Shown here piece by piece: positions 42,422 through 51,285 of a DNA stretch of 64,000 nucleotides. Numbering within the stretch: the first letter of the stretch is position 1; each line of letters opens with the position of its first letter. A program made the translations under genes and the position numbers. This stretch comes from JASLDZ01 sp964235945 (GTDB lineage: Bacteria > Pseudomonadota > Alphaproteobacteria > Caulobacterales > Caulobacteraceae): positions 1 through 64,000 of the forward strand of contig CAXSDV010000004.1 in assembly GCA_964235945.1 (NCBI GenBank). The letters are read 5' to 3'. The notes under the pieces were generated by a model. That model was given only the letters and a program-made list of their open reading frames with translations. It was not told the origin of the DNA and ran no database searches.

Positions 42422-43441
42422 TCAAGCTCGCGCGGGCGCGCCGGGCGGCGGCTCGTGGGCGGCGAGGGCGCGGCGGAGCTGGTCCACCAGGATCGTGCGC
42501 AGGCGTTCGGGGGCCAGCACCTGCACGTCCGCGCCCCAGGTGACGAGGTGCCAGGCCAGTTCGCGCATGCCGCTGGCGCGGAAGGCCACCCGCACCGAAC
42601 CGTCCGCGCAGCGCTCGGCGACCTGGCCCACGTGGAAGCGCCAGCGCAGGGCCGAGTCGGCCGCCGCCGGGGAGAAGCGCAGCGCCACGTCCTCCTCCTC
42701 GTCCTGGTAGATGCCGAAGCTCCGGTCCGCGTAGGCCTGGAGCGAGAAGCCGGGCGGCCGCACCGCCGCGCGGGGCAGGACGAGCGCGTCGGCGATGCGG
42801 TCGAGCCGCCAATTGCGCGGCTCGCCGCCCTCCCCCCCAGCCGACCCGAGTTCGGCGGCGACCAGGTAGTTGCTGCGCCCGAACAACAGGCCGTAGGGCG
42901 TGACCTCGCGCCCGCGCCCGGGGGTGGAGCCGCCGCGGTAGGTGAAGCCGAGCGCCCGGCCGGCCTTGAGCGCCTCGCGCACCGCGCCCAGCACCGCCTC
43001 GTCCTCCGAGGGGCGCGGGCCCGCCTGCACCGCGATCGCCTCCGCCTGGAGCAGCGCCTCGAGGTCGGGGGCCATGCGGCGTCGGGCGGGCGCGCGCAGG
43101 GCGGCCAGAACCTTGGCCTCCACCTGGCGCAGGTGGGCCGCGCGCCGGACGGACCCGCCCTGCTGCGCCTCGGCCGCCGCCGCCGCCAGGGCGGCCAGCT
43201 CGTCCACCGTCGGGGCCTGGAGGAAGCCGTCGAGCCCCGCGGGGATGCGGAAGCGCTTGGTGGGCGGGTCGGCCAACGCCTCCATCTGCGGGAACAACTC
43301 CCACAGCCGGTCGCGCATGCGCTCCACCGTGCGGCGGTCCACGCGCACGACGGCGGCCATCTCGTCCAGCGTCAGCCCCTCGGCGGAGCCCGCCAGGGCG
43401 CGCGCCAGCTCGATCATCGCCGCCGCCTTGTCGTGCCGCAT
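42422..43441 (-). CDS. WYL-domain transcriptional regulator
   Basis: 339-aa regulator. The N-terminal winged helix (LTLDEMAAVVRVDRRTVERM) would bind DNA. The WYL domain (about 145-215) includes VREALKAGRALGFTYRG, VTPYGLLFGRSNYLVA and RNWRLDRIADALVL, followed by a WCX-type C-terminal domain. WYL proteins sense nucleic acids or nucleotides in several DNA-damage and defence settings. The ATG is at 43441. It is divergent from a small gene of unknown function at 43523 across 81 bp, which is a likely regulatory target. Confidence 0.88.
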   Translation of the reverse strand: MRHDKAAAMIELARALAGSAEGLTLDEMAAVVRVDRRTVERMRDRLWELFPQMEALADPPTKRFRIPAGLDGFLQAPTVDELAALAAAAAEAQQGGSVRRAAHLRQVEAKVLAALRAPARRRMAPDLEALLQAEAIAVQAGPRPSEDEAVLGAVREALKAGRALGFTYRGGSTPGRGREVTPYGLLFGRSNYLVAAELGSAGGEGGEPRNWRLDRIADALVLPRAAVRPPGFSLQAYADRSFGIYQDEEEDVALRFSPAAADSALRWRFHVGQVAERCADGSVRVAFRASGMRELAWHLVTWGADVQVLAPERLRTILVDQLRRALAAHEPPPGAPARA

Positions 43442-43522
43442 GGCCGGGCCTCTCCCCGTTACGTCCGGATTTGACGTTTGCGCCCTGCATACCGGCTTCG
43501 TCGAGAGAACGGGAGCCCGCAC

Positions 43523-43942
43523 ATGGCCTACGCCCAACGCACCAAGCGCCTCACGCCCCAGGGCCGGCGCACGCTGATGACCTCGCCCAAGGCCATGCGC
43601 CACGCCCTGCCCTCGGGCGAACTGATCAACGCGGTGCTGCAGTACGCGGACGTGTCGATCGACATGGGCGGCGGCCGCACCCTGCTGCGCCTGAGCGCCC
43701 GCCGCATGGAGGACGAGGTGATCCGCGCCCCGCTGGGCCGCGAGGCCGCACGCCTGGCGGACGTGGCGGTGGTCTGGGACGAGGACGAGGGGGAGATCTT
43801 CCGCGTGCTGGACTCGGCGAGCGGCGACCACCTGGAGCCGGTGGAGGCGCCCCGCCCCGTTCCCGCTTCCGGCGAGGACGACCTGTTCGAGCTCACCCCC
43901 GCGGCGCTGGCCTACCTGGCGGCGAGCCAGGGAACCTGCTGA
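43523..43942 (+). CDS. Protein of unknown function next to WYL regulator
   Basis: 139-aa soluble protein with no recognised family. A basic N-terminus (AQRTKRLTPQGRRTLMTSPK) is followed by LINAVLQYADVSIDMGGGRT, a charged middle (VVWDEDEGEIFRVLDS) and an acidic C-terminus. The ATG at 43523 has GGGAG 7 bp upstream; an earlier in-frame ATG at 43478 is less likely. Divergent from the WYL regulator gene, so probably controlled by it, and convergent with the phosphoesterase gene 3 bp away. Confidence 0.7.
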   Translation: MAYAQRTKRLTPQGRRTLMTSPKAMRHALPSGELINAVLQYADVSIDMGGGRTLLRLSARRMEDEVIRAPLGREAARLADVAVVWDEDEGEIFRVLDSASGDHLEPVEAPRPVPASGEDDLFELTPAALAYLAASQGTC

Positions 43943-43945
43943 GCT

Positions 43946-44452
43946 TCAGTCCGGCCGCACGGCGCGGCGGCGCGCAGGCGCGAGCACGTCCGCCAGGGTC
44001 ACGGGGGCGAAGCCGCGCGGATCCACGCCCACGTCGTGCTGGCGAAGGAGCGGCTTGAGCCGGCCGTGGCTGTGTCCGTGCAAGTTCACGGCGCCGCGCC
44101 CCATGCCGTTCCAACTGCGGAAGGGGTAATGGCAGAGCACGAGCGCCACCCCCTCCACCCGCGTCTCCACGTAGGCGTCCACCGAGGCCCAGCCCTCGCC
44201 GTAGGGCGCGGCGTCGTTGTTGCCGACCAGCAGGCGCTTGGTCCCGTTCAGCCGTGGCAGGACGGCGGCGGCGATCTTGGGCGTGCGCGCGAAGTCGCCC
44301 AGGTGCCAGACCTCGTCGCCGGGCGCGACCGCCGCGTTCCACCGCTCGACCAGGGCCGCGTCCATCTCCGCCGCCGAGGCGAACGGGCGGCGGTGGATGT
44401 TGAGGGTGCGGTGGTCGCCGAAGTGCGTGTCGCTGGTGAAGAAGACGGCCAT
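43946..44452 (-). CDS. Calcineurin-like metallophosphoesterase
   Basis: 168-aa phosphoesterase. The dimetal motifs are complete: FFTSDTHFGDHR, VWHLGDFAR, LLVGNND, LVLCHYPFRSWNG and NLHGHSHGR. GNND replaces the common GNHD, which is seen in this subfamily (phosphoesterases of small cytoplasmic type). The substrate is unknown. The ATG at 44452 gives the motif at the very N-terminus. It lies 31 bp after the Gre-like gene on the same strand. Confidence 0.87.
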   Translation of the reverse strand: MAVFFTSDTHFGDHRTLNIHRRPFASAAEMDAALVERWNAAVAPGDEVWHLGDFARTPKIAAAVLPRLNGTKRLLVGNNDAAPYGEGWASVDAYVETRVEGVALVLCHYPFRSWNGMGRGAVNLHGHSHGRLKPLLRQHDVGVDPRGFAPVTLADVLAPARRRAVRPD

Positions 44453-44483
44453 GACGCGCCAACGCGCGGCCGTTCCGCCCGGC

Positions 44484-44963
44484 TCACTCGATCGCGGTGA
44501 TCTCCACCTCGCCGCCCGCCACCGCCGCCGTCTCGCCCACCGACTTGCCCAGCAACGCCTTGGCCAACGGCGAAACGTAGGACACGCGGCCCGCCGCCGG
44601 ATCCGCCTCGTCCTCACCCACGATGCGGTAGCGGCCGGTGCGGCCGTCCGCGCGTTCAAAGGCGACGGTGGAGCCGAAGCGCGCGACGCCGTCGGCGGGC
44701 GCGGGCTCCACCAGCCGGGCGCTGGCGCGGCGGGCGGTGAACCAGCGCAGGTCGCGGGTGGCGCGCGCCATGGCGGTGCGGTCGGCCTCCACGTCGCCCG
44801 CGTGCTGGGCGGCGGCGTAGGCGGCGCGCGCCGCGGCGACGCCCGCGTCCAGCGCCGCAAGCCCCTCGGGCGTGACGAGGTTGGGGTGAGGCGAGAGCGG
44901 CCGGTCCGGCAGGTCGGCGGCCGAGGCCTCCGCGTCGCCCTCCTTGGTGAAGGCGACGCTCAC
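44484..44963 (-). CDS. GreA/GreB-family transcription elongation factor-like protein
   Basis: 159 aa, close to normal Gre length. The N-terminal coiled coil includes AAYAAAQHAGDVEADRTAMA followed by RDLRWFTARRASARLV. The C-terminal FKBP-like domain has VARFGSTVAFERADG, GRYRIVGEDEADPAAGRVSY and SPLAKALLGKSVGE. Gre factors stimulate RNA cleavage by backtracked polymerase with acidic residues at the coil tip; here the tip reads GDVEAD rather than the usual GDLSEN-like sequence. It may be a GreB-like paralogue with altered activity. The GTG start overlaps the manC stop. Confidence 0.82.
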   Translation of the reverse strand: MSVAFTKEGDAEASAADLPDRPLSPHPNLVTPEGLAALDAGVAAARAAYAAAQHAGDVEADRTAMARATRDLRWFTARRASARLVEPAPADGVARFGSTVAFERADGRTGRYRIVGEDEADPAAGRVSYVSPLAKALLGKSVGETAAVAGGEVEITAIE

Positions 44964-46387
44964 GCCCGGGCGTAGTCGTCTTCGACGCGCACGATGTCGT
45001 CCTCGCCCAGATAGTCGCCCGACTGCACCTCGATCAGCCCCAGCGGCAGGCGGCCGGGGTTGGCGACGCGATGGACCGAGCCCAGCGGGATGAAGATCGA
45101 CTCGTTCTCGCGCAGCAGGCGCTCGACGCCGTCCAGCGTCACCAGCGCCGTGCCCGCGGCCACCACCAGGTGCTCGGAGCGGTGGTAGTGCTTGTGCAGC
45201 GAGATGCGCCGGCCGGGCTGGATCTGCAGGCGCTTGACCTGGAAGCGCTCGCCCGTCTGCAGCGTCTCCAGCCAGCCCCAGGGGCGGTGGCTGCGCCGCG
45301 CCTGGGTGGCCAGGGCCACGCCCTCGGCCTTGAGGCGCTCGACGATCTTCTTGACGTCCTGGTCGTGGCCGCGGTCGGCCACCAGCACCGCGTCGGGGGT
45401 GGCCACGATCACGAGGTCACGCACGCCCACGGCCGCAACCAGCGGGCCCTCGCTGCGGACGTAGACGCCCTGCGCCTCGTGCAGGCGCACGGGGCCGCGC
45501 GTGGCGTTGCCCTGCGGGCCGTCGGCCGCCAGCTCCCACAGGGCGGACCAGGCCCCCACGTCCGTCCAGCCCGCGTCCACGGGGGTGACGGCGGCGCGCG
45601 CGGTGCGCTCCATCACCGCCGTGTCGACCGCCTCGGAGGGCGAGCGGCGGGCGGCGGCCTCGTCCAGCCGCAGGAAGTCGAGGTCGTGGTCGGCGTGGGC
45701 CAGCGCGTCCTCGGCCGCGTGCAGGATGTCGGGGGAGACGCGGGCCATCTCGTCCAGGAAGGCGCGGGCGGGCAGGAGGAAGATGCCGCTGTTCCACAGG
45801 TGGCGGCCGTCGGCGACCAGCACCTCTGCGCGCGCGGCGTCCGGCTTCTCGACGAAGGAGGCCACCTTGGAGACCGCGGGCGTTCCCGCCAGCGCCTCGC
45901 CCACCTCGATATAGCCGTAGCCCGTGGCGGGGCCTGTGGGGGTGATGCCGAACAGCGTCAGCGCGCCCTCGCGCGCGGCGGGCAGGGCGCGGTCGACCGC
46001 CTCCAGGAACTCGCCCGGCCGCTCGATCACGTGGTCGGCGGGCATGAGCAGCAGCACGCCGTCGGCGTCGCGCGCCGCCACGGTCAGGGCGGCGACGGCG
46101 GCGGCGAAGGCGGTGTTGCGCGCCACCGGCTCCAGCACGAGCGTCGCGTCCGTCACGCCGATGGCGCGCAGCTGCTCGGCGATGATGAAGCGGTGCTCGG
46201 CGTTGGCGATCACCGTCAGCGGGTGGAAGCGCGACCCGTCCGTCACGCGCGAGGCGGTCTCCTGCAGCATGGTGCGCTCGCCCACCAGGGGCAGGAGCTG
46301 CTTGGGGAAGCTCTCGCGCGAGAGCGGCCACAAGCGCGAGCCCGAGCCGCCCGACAGGAGCACGGGGTGGATGCGTCCGTCCGACAT
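44960..46387 (-). CDS. manC: Mannose-1-phosphate guanylyltransferase/mannose-6-phosphate isomerase
   Basis: 475-aa bifunctional enzyme that makes GDP-mannose from mannose-6-phosphate. The nucleotidyltransferase domain begins HPVLLSGGSGSRLWPLSRES with FPKQLLPL, and has FVEKPDAARAE and LWNSGIFL. The C-terminal cupin, a type II phosphomannose isomerase domain, includes RRISLHKHYHRSEHLVV. The ATG is at 46387. It lies 17 bp after the GH130 gene and overlaps the Gre-like gene. GDP-mannose would feed glycosyltransferases such as the one at 47694. Confidence 0.94.
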   Translation of the reverse strand: MSDGRIHPVLLSGGSGSRLWPLSRESFPKQLLPLVGERTMLQETASRVTDGSRFHPLTVIANAEHRFIIAEQLRAIGVTDATLVLEPVARNTAFAAAVAALTVAARDADGVLLLMPADHVIERPGEFLEAVDRALPAAREGALTLFGITPTGPATGYGYIEVGEALAGTPAVSKVASFVEKPDAARAEVLVADGRHLWNSGIFLLPARAFLDEMARVSPDILHAAEDALAHADHDLDFLRLDEAAARRSPSEAVDTAVMERTARAAVTPVDAGWTDVGAWSALWELAADGPQGNATRGPVRLHEAQGVYVRSEGPLVAAVGVRDLVIVATPDAVLVADRGHDQDVKKIVERLKAEGVALATQARRSHRPWGWLETLQTGERFQVKRLQIQPGRRISLHKHYHRSEHLVVAAGTALVTLDGVERLLRENESIFIPLGSVHRVANPGRLPLGLIEVQSGDYLGEDDIVRVEDDYARA

Positions 46388-46404
46388 GGTGATCTCCCGC
46401 CCGC

Positions 46405-47667
46405 TCAGCCGAGTTCGGCCAGGAGCTCGTCCAACTCGATGAAGCAGAAGCCGACGGAGCTGTCGGCCACGCCGTAGGGCATGAACAGCCGGCGTCCGTG
46501 GGCCAGCGCGCCGCAGGTGTAGACCACGTTGGGCACGTAGCCCTCCCGGTCCTCGTCCGAGGGCGACAGCAGAGGCTGGACCGTGCGGCCAAGGACCTTG
46601 CGCGGGTCTTCCTTGTCGAGCAGGACCGCGCCGATGGAGTACTTGCGCATGGCGCCCACCCCGTGGGTGAGCAGCAGCCATCCCTCGTCGATCTCGATGG
46701 GCGAGCCGCAGTTGCCGATCTGCACGAGCTCCCAGGGGTACATGGGCGCCAGCAGCTGCTCGCCTTCGCCCCAGTGGAGGATGTCGTCGGAGGTGAGGTG
46801 GAAGACGTTCTCGCCGTCCTGCCGCCCGATCATGACGTAGCGGCCGCCGACCTTGCGCGGGAACAGCGCCATGCCCTTGTTGCGCGCGGCCGGCCCCGAC
46901 ATGGGCTGGAGCTTGAAGGTGCGGAAGTCCTTGGTGATCATCAGTTCGGAGGCGATGTCGCGCCCGCTGAAGGCGGTGTAGGTGCCGTAGTAGACCGGCT
47001 CTTCGCCCTCGTCCTGGAACCGGACCAGGCGCAGGTCCTCCAATCCGTTGGTCTGCTGGGGGGTGAAGGGGAAGATCACCGAACCGGAGAGCGACGCCTC
47101 CTCGAACCGCTGCACGGTGGCGACGCCGCCGTTCTCGGCGCAGGGGGCCTCCGTCTGGCGCACGGCGATGGAGAAAGGCGGCCGCGGCAGCAGGTCGAAG
47201 CCGCCGTCGCGGTCGAGTATCCCCTCGCGGAAGGCGATGGAGGAGATGTGGCCCTCCCCCACCGCGCGCAGCGACATGACCACGCGCAAGGCGCCCTGGC
47301 TGATGCCGGACTGGTCCGGGTGGGGCACGATGGACGGGTTCATCAAGGCCGCCGACGTGTACGAGTACTCGTGGCAGAAGTAGGCGCCGATGAGCTCCTT
47401 GCGCTCCTCGCGCACGTCGTCGCCCAGGCCGAGGTCCTCCTGCACCTGGCGGAAGCGGTCCATGTAGACGCCGCGCGTCTGCCAGTGGCGCGCGCCGAAG
47501 TCCTTGTTCACCAGGGCCAGTTCGGACTGGCAGGTGCGCATGTCCATGGCCATCACCGCGTCGACTATGCGGCGCGGGCGCGGGCCCGGGGCGATCTGGA
47601 ACGGGCGGATGACGACGCGACCCGGCTCGGCCGTGAGCCGGGTCGGCAGTATGGTCAGTTGGGGCAC
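46405..47667 (-). CDS. GH130-family mannoside phosphorylase/hydrolase
   Basis: 420-aa five-bladed beta-propeller of the GH130 family. The family includes phosphorylases and hydrolases acting on beta-1,4- or beta-1,2-linked mannosides. Conserved elements are ALMNPSIVPHPDQ, the catalytic-region GLEDLRLVRF, YYGTYTAFSG, RNKGMALFPR and IGNCGSPIEIDEGWLLLTHG. No signal peptide, so cytoplasmic. It lies between the glycosyltransferase gene (26 bp upstream) and manC, which suggests turnover or proofreading of a mannoside made by that system. Linkage specificity cannot be read here. Confidence 0.88.
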   Translation of the reverse strand: MPQLTILPTRLTAEPGRVVIRPFQIAPGPRPRRIVDAVMAMDMRTCQSELALVNKDFGARHWQTRGVYMDRFRQVQEDLGLGDDVREERKELIGAYFCHEYSYTSAALMNPSIVPHPDQSGISQGALRVVMSLRAVGEGHISSIAFREGILDRDGGFDLLPRPPFSIAVRQTEAPCAENGGVATVQRFEEASLSGSVIFPFTPQQTNGLEDLRLVRFQDEGEEPVYYGTYTAFSGRDIASELMITKDFRTFKLQPMSGPAARNKGMALFPRKVGGRYVMIGRQDGENVFHLTSDDILHWGEGEQLLAPMYPWELVQIGNCGSPIEIDEGWLLLTHGVGAMRKYSIGAVLLDKEDPRKVLGRTVQPLLSPSDEDREGYVPNVVYTCGALAHGRRLFMPYGVADSSVGFCFIELDELLAELG

Positions 47668-47693
47668 GCGCTATCCCGGACGGGCGCGACCGT

Positions 47694-49991
47694 TCAGAGG
47701 TCGCCGGCGGTCTTTAGCCGGGCCAACCCCGCCTTCGTCAACGCGCGAAAGGAGCAGGCGGCCATCTGCAGCGCCAGGACCGACTCCGCGCCCTGGTTGC
47801 GGTTGGCTCCGGCCCAGGTGAGACCGTCGTAGCACTCGCCCTCGCCGGCGTCGGCCAGGGACGCGCCCAGGTCGTTGGCCCCGTAGAACCAGGCGTAGGC
47901 GCGCTCGGCCTCCGCCGCCCAGCGCGGGCCGCCGCCCGCCTCCAGCGCCGCCTGGCAGGCCTCGACCGTGGCCACCGCCTCCAGCGGCTGTTGGTCGAAC
48001 AGCCCGCCCGACCCGTCGGAGCGGCCGAAGTCCACGGTGGGCACCGGGCGGAACAGGCCGGCGGGGGAGGTCTGCTCGGCGCACAGCCACTCCAGCGCCG
48101 ACAGGCCGAGGTCGACCATGGCGCGGTCCCCCAGCGCATGGCCGCCGCGGATCAGCGCCTCGGGCAGGCGCGCGTTGTCGTAGGACAGGTAGGTCTCGAA
48201 CCAGGCGTGGCCGTTCGCGCGCATGGACCGCAGCCGGGCGGCCAATCCCGCCGCCTTGTCGGCCAACACCTCACGCTGCTCAGACCCGGCGCGGCCCGCC
48301 TGGACCAGGGCGGCGAGCCCCAGCACCACGAAGGCGTCCGTCCGCGGCGAGGACAGCCTGACCATGTGGGGCAGCACCTCGCCCAGGAGGCTCTGCGCCC
48401 AGAGGCGGTGGTCGGCGCCCGGGGCCTCGGCGGCGGTGACCGCCACCGACCAGAAGGCGCGCCCGGTGGAGTCCTCCGACCCCGCAGGCTCCAGCCAAGC
48501 GCGCTCATAGCTCATGAAGTTGCGGAAACGGCCCGTGTCGGGGTTCCAGGCGTGCTGGACGAAGGAGGCGTAGATGCTCGTGAGCGCACGGCGCTCGTCG
48601 TCGGGCGCGCCGGGCCAGCGGTGCATGAGGATCAGCGCGCGGGCGTTGTCGTCGACGCAGTAGCCGTGGCGGCGGTCGGGCAGGCTGAACAGGCTGTGCT
48701 GCAGCATGCCGCAGCTGTCGCTCATGCGCCGCACCCCGGCCAGCGAAGGGGCCGAGCGCTGGGCGGCGGCCGGGCGGCGGCTGCGCGCGTCCATGGCGAC
48801 GGCGGCGGAGAAGGCCTCGAGATAGCGCTCGGCGAAGCGGCTCCAGACGGTGGAGCGCGTGTCGCGGTAGACGTGCTCGCGCACCGCCCGCAGGCGCTCG
48901 GGCGAGGAGAGCAGCGACGTGACCGCCTCGGCGATGGCCGGCGCGTCCGCGAAGGGCACGAGCACGCCGCGTCCGTCGGCCAGCAACTCCTCCGCATGCC
49001 AGTAGGGGGTGGACACGATCGGCTTGCCCAGGGCGGCGGCGTAGGAGAGCGTGCCGGAGGTGATCTGCTCCACGTTGAGGTAGGGCGTCAGGTACACGTC
49101 GGCGGCGTGCAGGTAGCGCAGCAGGCGCGGCGTGTCGGTGTAGCTGTCGACGAAGCGCACGTGCTCGCCCACGCCCAGCTCCTTGGCCAGCGCCTTGAGC
49201 GAGTCGCGGTAGCGCTCGCCCTCGTGCGCCAAGAGGTGCGGGTGGGTGGCGCCCAACACGACGTAGAGGGCGTTCGGCCGCGCGGCGACGATGGCCGGCA
49301 TGGCCCGGATCGCCGTCTCCAGCCCCTTGTTGGGCGACAGCAGGCCGAAGGTGAACAGCAGGTCGTGGCCGCTGAAGCCCAGCTCGGCCTTGAAGTCGTC
49401 GGTGGGCAGCAGCGGCGTGTCGGGCGCGCCGTGGGGCACGAGCACGATCTTCTCCTCCGGCACGCCCCAGGTGCGGCGGAGCATGTCGCGCCCGCGCTCG
49501 GCCATGACGATCACCCGCGAGGAGCGCGCGATCAGCCGCTCGAACACCCGGCGCTGGTCGGCGTTCGGCCGCTCCAGGATGGTGTGCAGGGTGGAGACCA
49601 CCGGCGCGTCCAGCGCGTCCAGCAGCGTCATCAGGTGTTCGCCCGCGGGGCCGCCGAAGATGCCGAACTCGTGCTGGACGCAGACCACGTCGGGCGCGGC
49701 GGCGTTGATGCGCGCGGCGGCGTCGCGGTAGTCGTCCAGTTCGTCCTCGCGGATCTCGTAGGCGACCTCGGGCGGGTAGGCGTAGGTCTCGTCGTGGTCG
49801 TTGAGGGCGGCGACCTCGCAGCGCAGGTCGGGCCGGGCCGACGCCAGCGCCTCACGCACGTCGGCGGTGAAGGTGGCGATCCCGCAGCGCCGGGGGGGAT
49901 AATCGCCGATCAACACCACGGACTTGACGTCGGACGGGCCCAGGGGGCGCACGTTGGTGGAGGCGATCAATCGCAGGCTGGGGGATGTCAT
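47694..49991 (-). CDS. Two-domain GT4 glycosyltransferase with helical C-terminal domain
   Basis: 765 aa. Residues about 20-390 are a GT-B family 4 glycosyltransferase: IGDYPPRRCGIATFT, VCVQHEFGIFGGPAGEH, VLVPHGAPDT, LLFTFGLLSPNKGLE and ITSGTLSYAAALGKPIV. Residues about 400-765 resemble an (alpha/alpha)6 toroid, with LPDRRHGYCVDDNARALI and ARLPEALIRGGHALGD. The pairing with GH130 and manC suggests a mannosyltransferase producing an unknown mannoside. The ATG at 49991 is preferred over one at 50000. The first gene of a minus-strand operon with GH130, manC, the Gre-like gene and probably the phosphoesterase; divergent from the SPL-like gene. Confidence 0.85.
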   Translation of the reverse strand: MTSPSLRLIASTNVRPLGPSDVKSVVLIGDYPPRRCGIATFTADVREALASARPDLRCEVAALNDHDETYAYPPEVAYEIREDELDDYRDAAARINAAAPDVVCVQHEFGIFGGPAGEHLMTLLDALDAPVVSTLHTILERPNADQRRVFERLIARSSRVIVMAERGRDMLRRTWGVPEEKIVLVPHGAPDTPLLPTDDFKAELGFSGHDLLFTFGLLSPNKGLETAIRAMPAIVAARPNALYVVLGATHPHLLAHEGERYRDSLKALAKELGVGEHVRFVDSYTDTPRLLRYLHAADVYLTPYLNVEQITSGTLSYAAALGKPIVSTPYWHAEELLADGRGVLVPFADAPAIAEAVTSLLSSPERLRAVREHVYRDTRSTVWSRFAERYLEAFSAAVAMDARSRRPAAAQRSAPSLAGVRRMSDSCGMLQHSLFSLPDRRHGYCVDDNARALILMHRWPGAPDDERRALTSIYASFVQHAWNPDTGRFRNFMSYERAWLEPAGSEDSTGRAFWSVAVTAAEAPGADHRLWAQSLLGEVLPHMVRLSSPRTDAFVVLGLAALVQAGRAGSEQREVLADKAAGLAARLRSMRANGHAWFETYLSYDNARLPEALIRGGHALGDRAMVDLGLSALEWLCAEQTSPAGLFRPVPTVDFGRSDGSGGLFDQQPLEAVATVEACQAALEAGGGPRWAAEAERAYAWFYGANDLGASLADAGEGECYDGLTWAGANRNQGAESVLALQMAACSFRALTKAGLARLKTAGDL

Positions 49992-50114
49992 GGGACACAT
50001 CTGACTACGCTTGGCACCTCCTACAAACGTCAAAACCCGGTTTTTGATCCATTCCGGCCTCAATTCGTCTCCCACGGGTGTGGAACGGGCGGCGGCGCCC
50101 GCGGCTTGATCAGC

Positions 50115-51245
50115 GTGACCCTCGTCCTGTCCCGTTCCGAAGCGCCCGCGCTGACCGACCGGGAGGGTCCCGCCACACCGCGACGCACCCGGCCCTGGAA
50201 GCCGAAACGCGTGCTCATCACCCGCGCCGCCCGCGGGTGGGCGCACGGGCGCGCCATGGCCGAGCGCGCCGCCGCGCTCGGCTGCGAGGTGGAGGAACTC
50301 AAGGGCGACCGGCTGACGGGCCTGTCGGGGGGAGACCCGGCGCGCGCCTACGCCGACGCCAAGTCCACCCTGGCCATCACCGTCGCCTCCGCCTCCAAGC
50401 GCCGGCTCCAGCCCATCCCGCCCAGCGCCGACTGGCGCTTCGACCTGGCGGAGGGGTGCCCCGCCCACTGCCAGTACTGCTACCTGGCGGGCTCGCTCTC
50501 CGGTCCGCCCATCGTGCGCGCCTACGCCAACGTGGACGAGATCCTGGCGGGCCTGCCCGAGCACGTGGGCGCCGGGACGATCACCTCGCGTTCGGCGGAC
50601 CGGGCCCACGAGGGCACGACGTTCGAGGCGGGGTGCTACACCGACCCGCTAGGCGTCGAGCACCTGACGGGGAGCCTCGCCGAGTGCGTTCGCGTGTTCG
50701 GGGCCTGGGAGGCGGCGGTGCAACTGCGCTTCACCACCAAGTTCGACGCGGTGGAGCCCTTGCTCGGCCTGGACCACCGCCGCCGCACGCGGGTGCGCTT
50801 CTCGCTCAACGCCGCGCCGTTCGCCTCCAAGCTGGAGGGCGGGACCGCCGCCCTCCCCGCCCGGCTCGTCGCCCTGCGCAAGCTGGCGCTGGGCGGCTGG
50901 CGCGTGGGGCTGACGATCGCCCCCATCATGGCCGGTCCCGGCTGGCGCGAGGCCTACGCCGCGCTGATCGACGACTGCGCCGCCGCCGTGGAGGGCGCGC
51001 CCGACCTCGACCTCACCGTCGAGCTCATCACCCACCGCTTCACCGAAGGGTCGCGCAACGTGCTGCAGGGCTGGTACCCGGGCTCGTCGCTGGACCTCGA
51101 CCCCGAGACGCGCACGCGCAAGCTGACCAAGTTCGGCTCGGTCAAGTACGTCTACCCCAAGGAGCTCATGCGCGAACTGCGCGGCTTCTTCGAGGAGACG
51201 CTGGCCGCACGCCTGCCCGCGGCGCGCGTGCTCTACTGGACGTGA
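50115..51245 (+). CDS. Spore photoproduct lyase-like radical SAM protein
   Basis: About 376 aa, a radical SAM enzyme of the spore photoproduct lyase family. The [4Fe-4S] cluster motif is CPAHCQYCYLAGS (Cys115, 119, 122). Cys174 in FEAGCYTDPLGVEHL matches the position of the catalytic Cys of true SPL (inference from pattern). The remaining pattern includes RVRFSLNAAPFASKLEGG and RKLTKFGSVKYVYP. SPL repairs UV thymine dimers of spores, yet this organism should not sporulate. The start is uncertain (GTG at 50115, TTG at 50106). It heads an operon with a DHH phosphoesterase and UvsE. Confidence 0.87.
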   Translation: MTLVLSRSEAPALTDREGPATPRRTRPWKPKRVLITRAARGWAHGRAMAERAAALGCEVEELKGDRLTGLSGGDPARAYADAKSTLAITVASASKRRLQPIPPSADWRFDLAEGCPAHCQYCYLAGSLSGPPIVRAYANVDEILAGLPEHVGAGTITSRSADRAHEGTTFEAGCYTDPLGVEHLTGSLAECVRVFGAWEAAVQLRFTTKFDAVEPLLGLDHRRRTRVRFSLNAAPFASKLEGGTAALPARLVALRKLALGGWRVGLTIAPIMAGPGWREAYAALIDDCAAAVEGAPDLDLTVELITHRFTEGSRNVLQGWYPGSSLDLDPETRTRKLTKFGSVKYVYPKELMRELRGFFEETLAARLPAARVLYWT

Positions 51246-51285
51246 CGGGAGAGAACGCCTCGGCGCCCCGGGCGTTGGTCGCACC

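Noticed and set aside
49992..50114. LexA (SOS) box before the UV-repair operon
   Set aside because: No GTTC-N7-GTTC pattern found; only a short AAACCCGGTTT palindrome of uncertain meaning.
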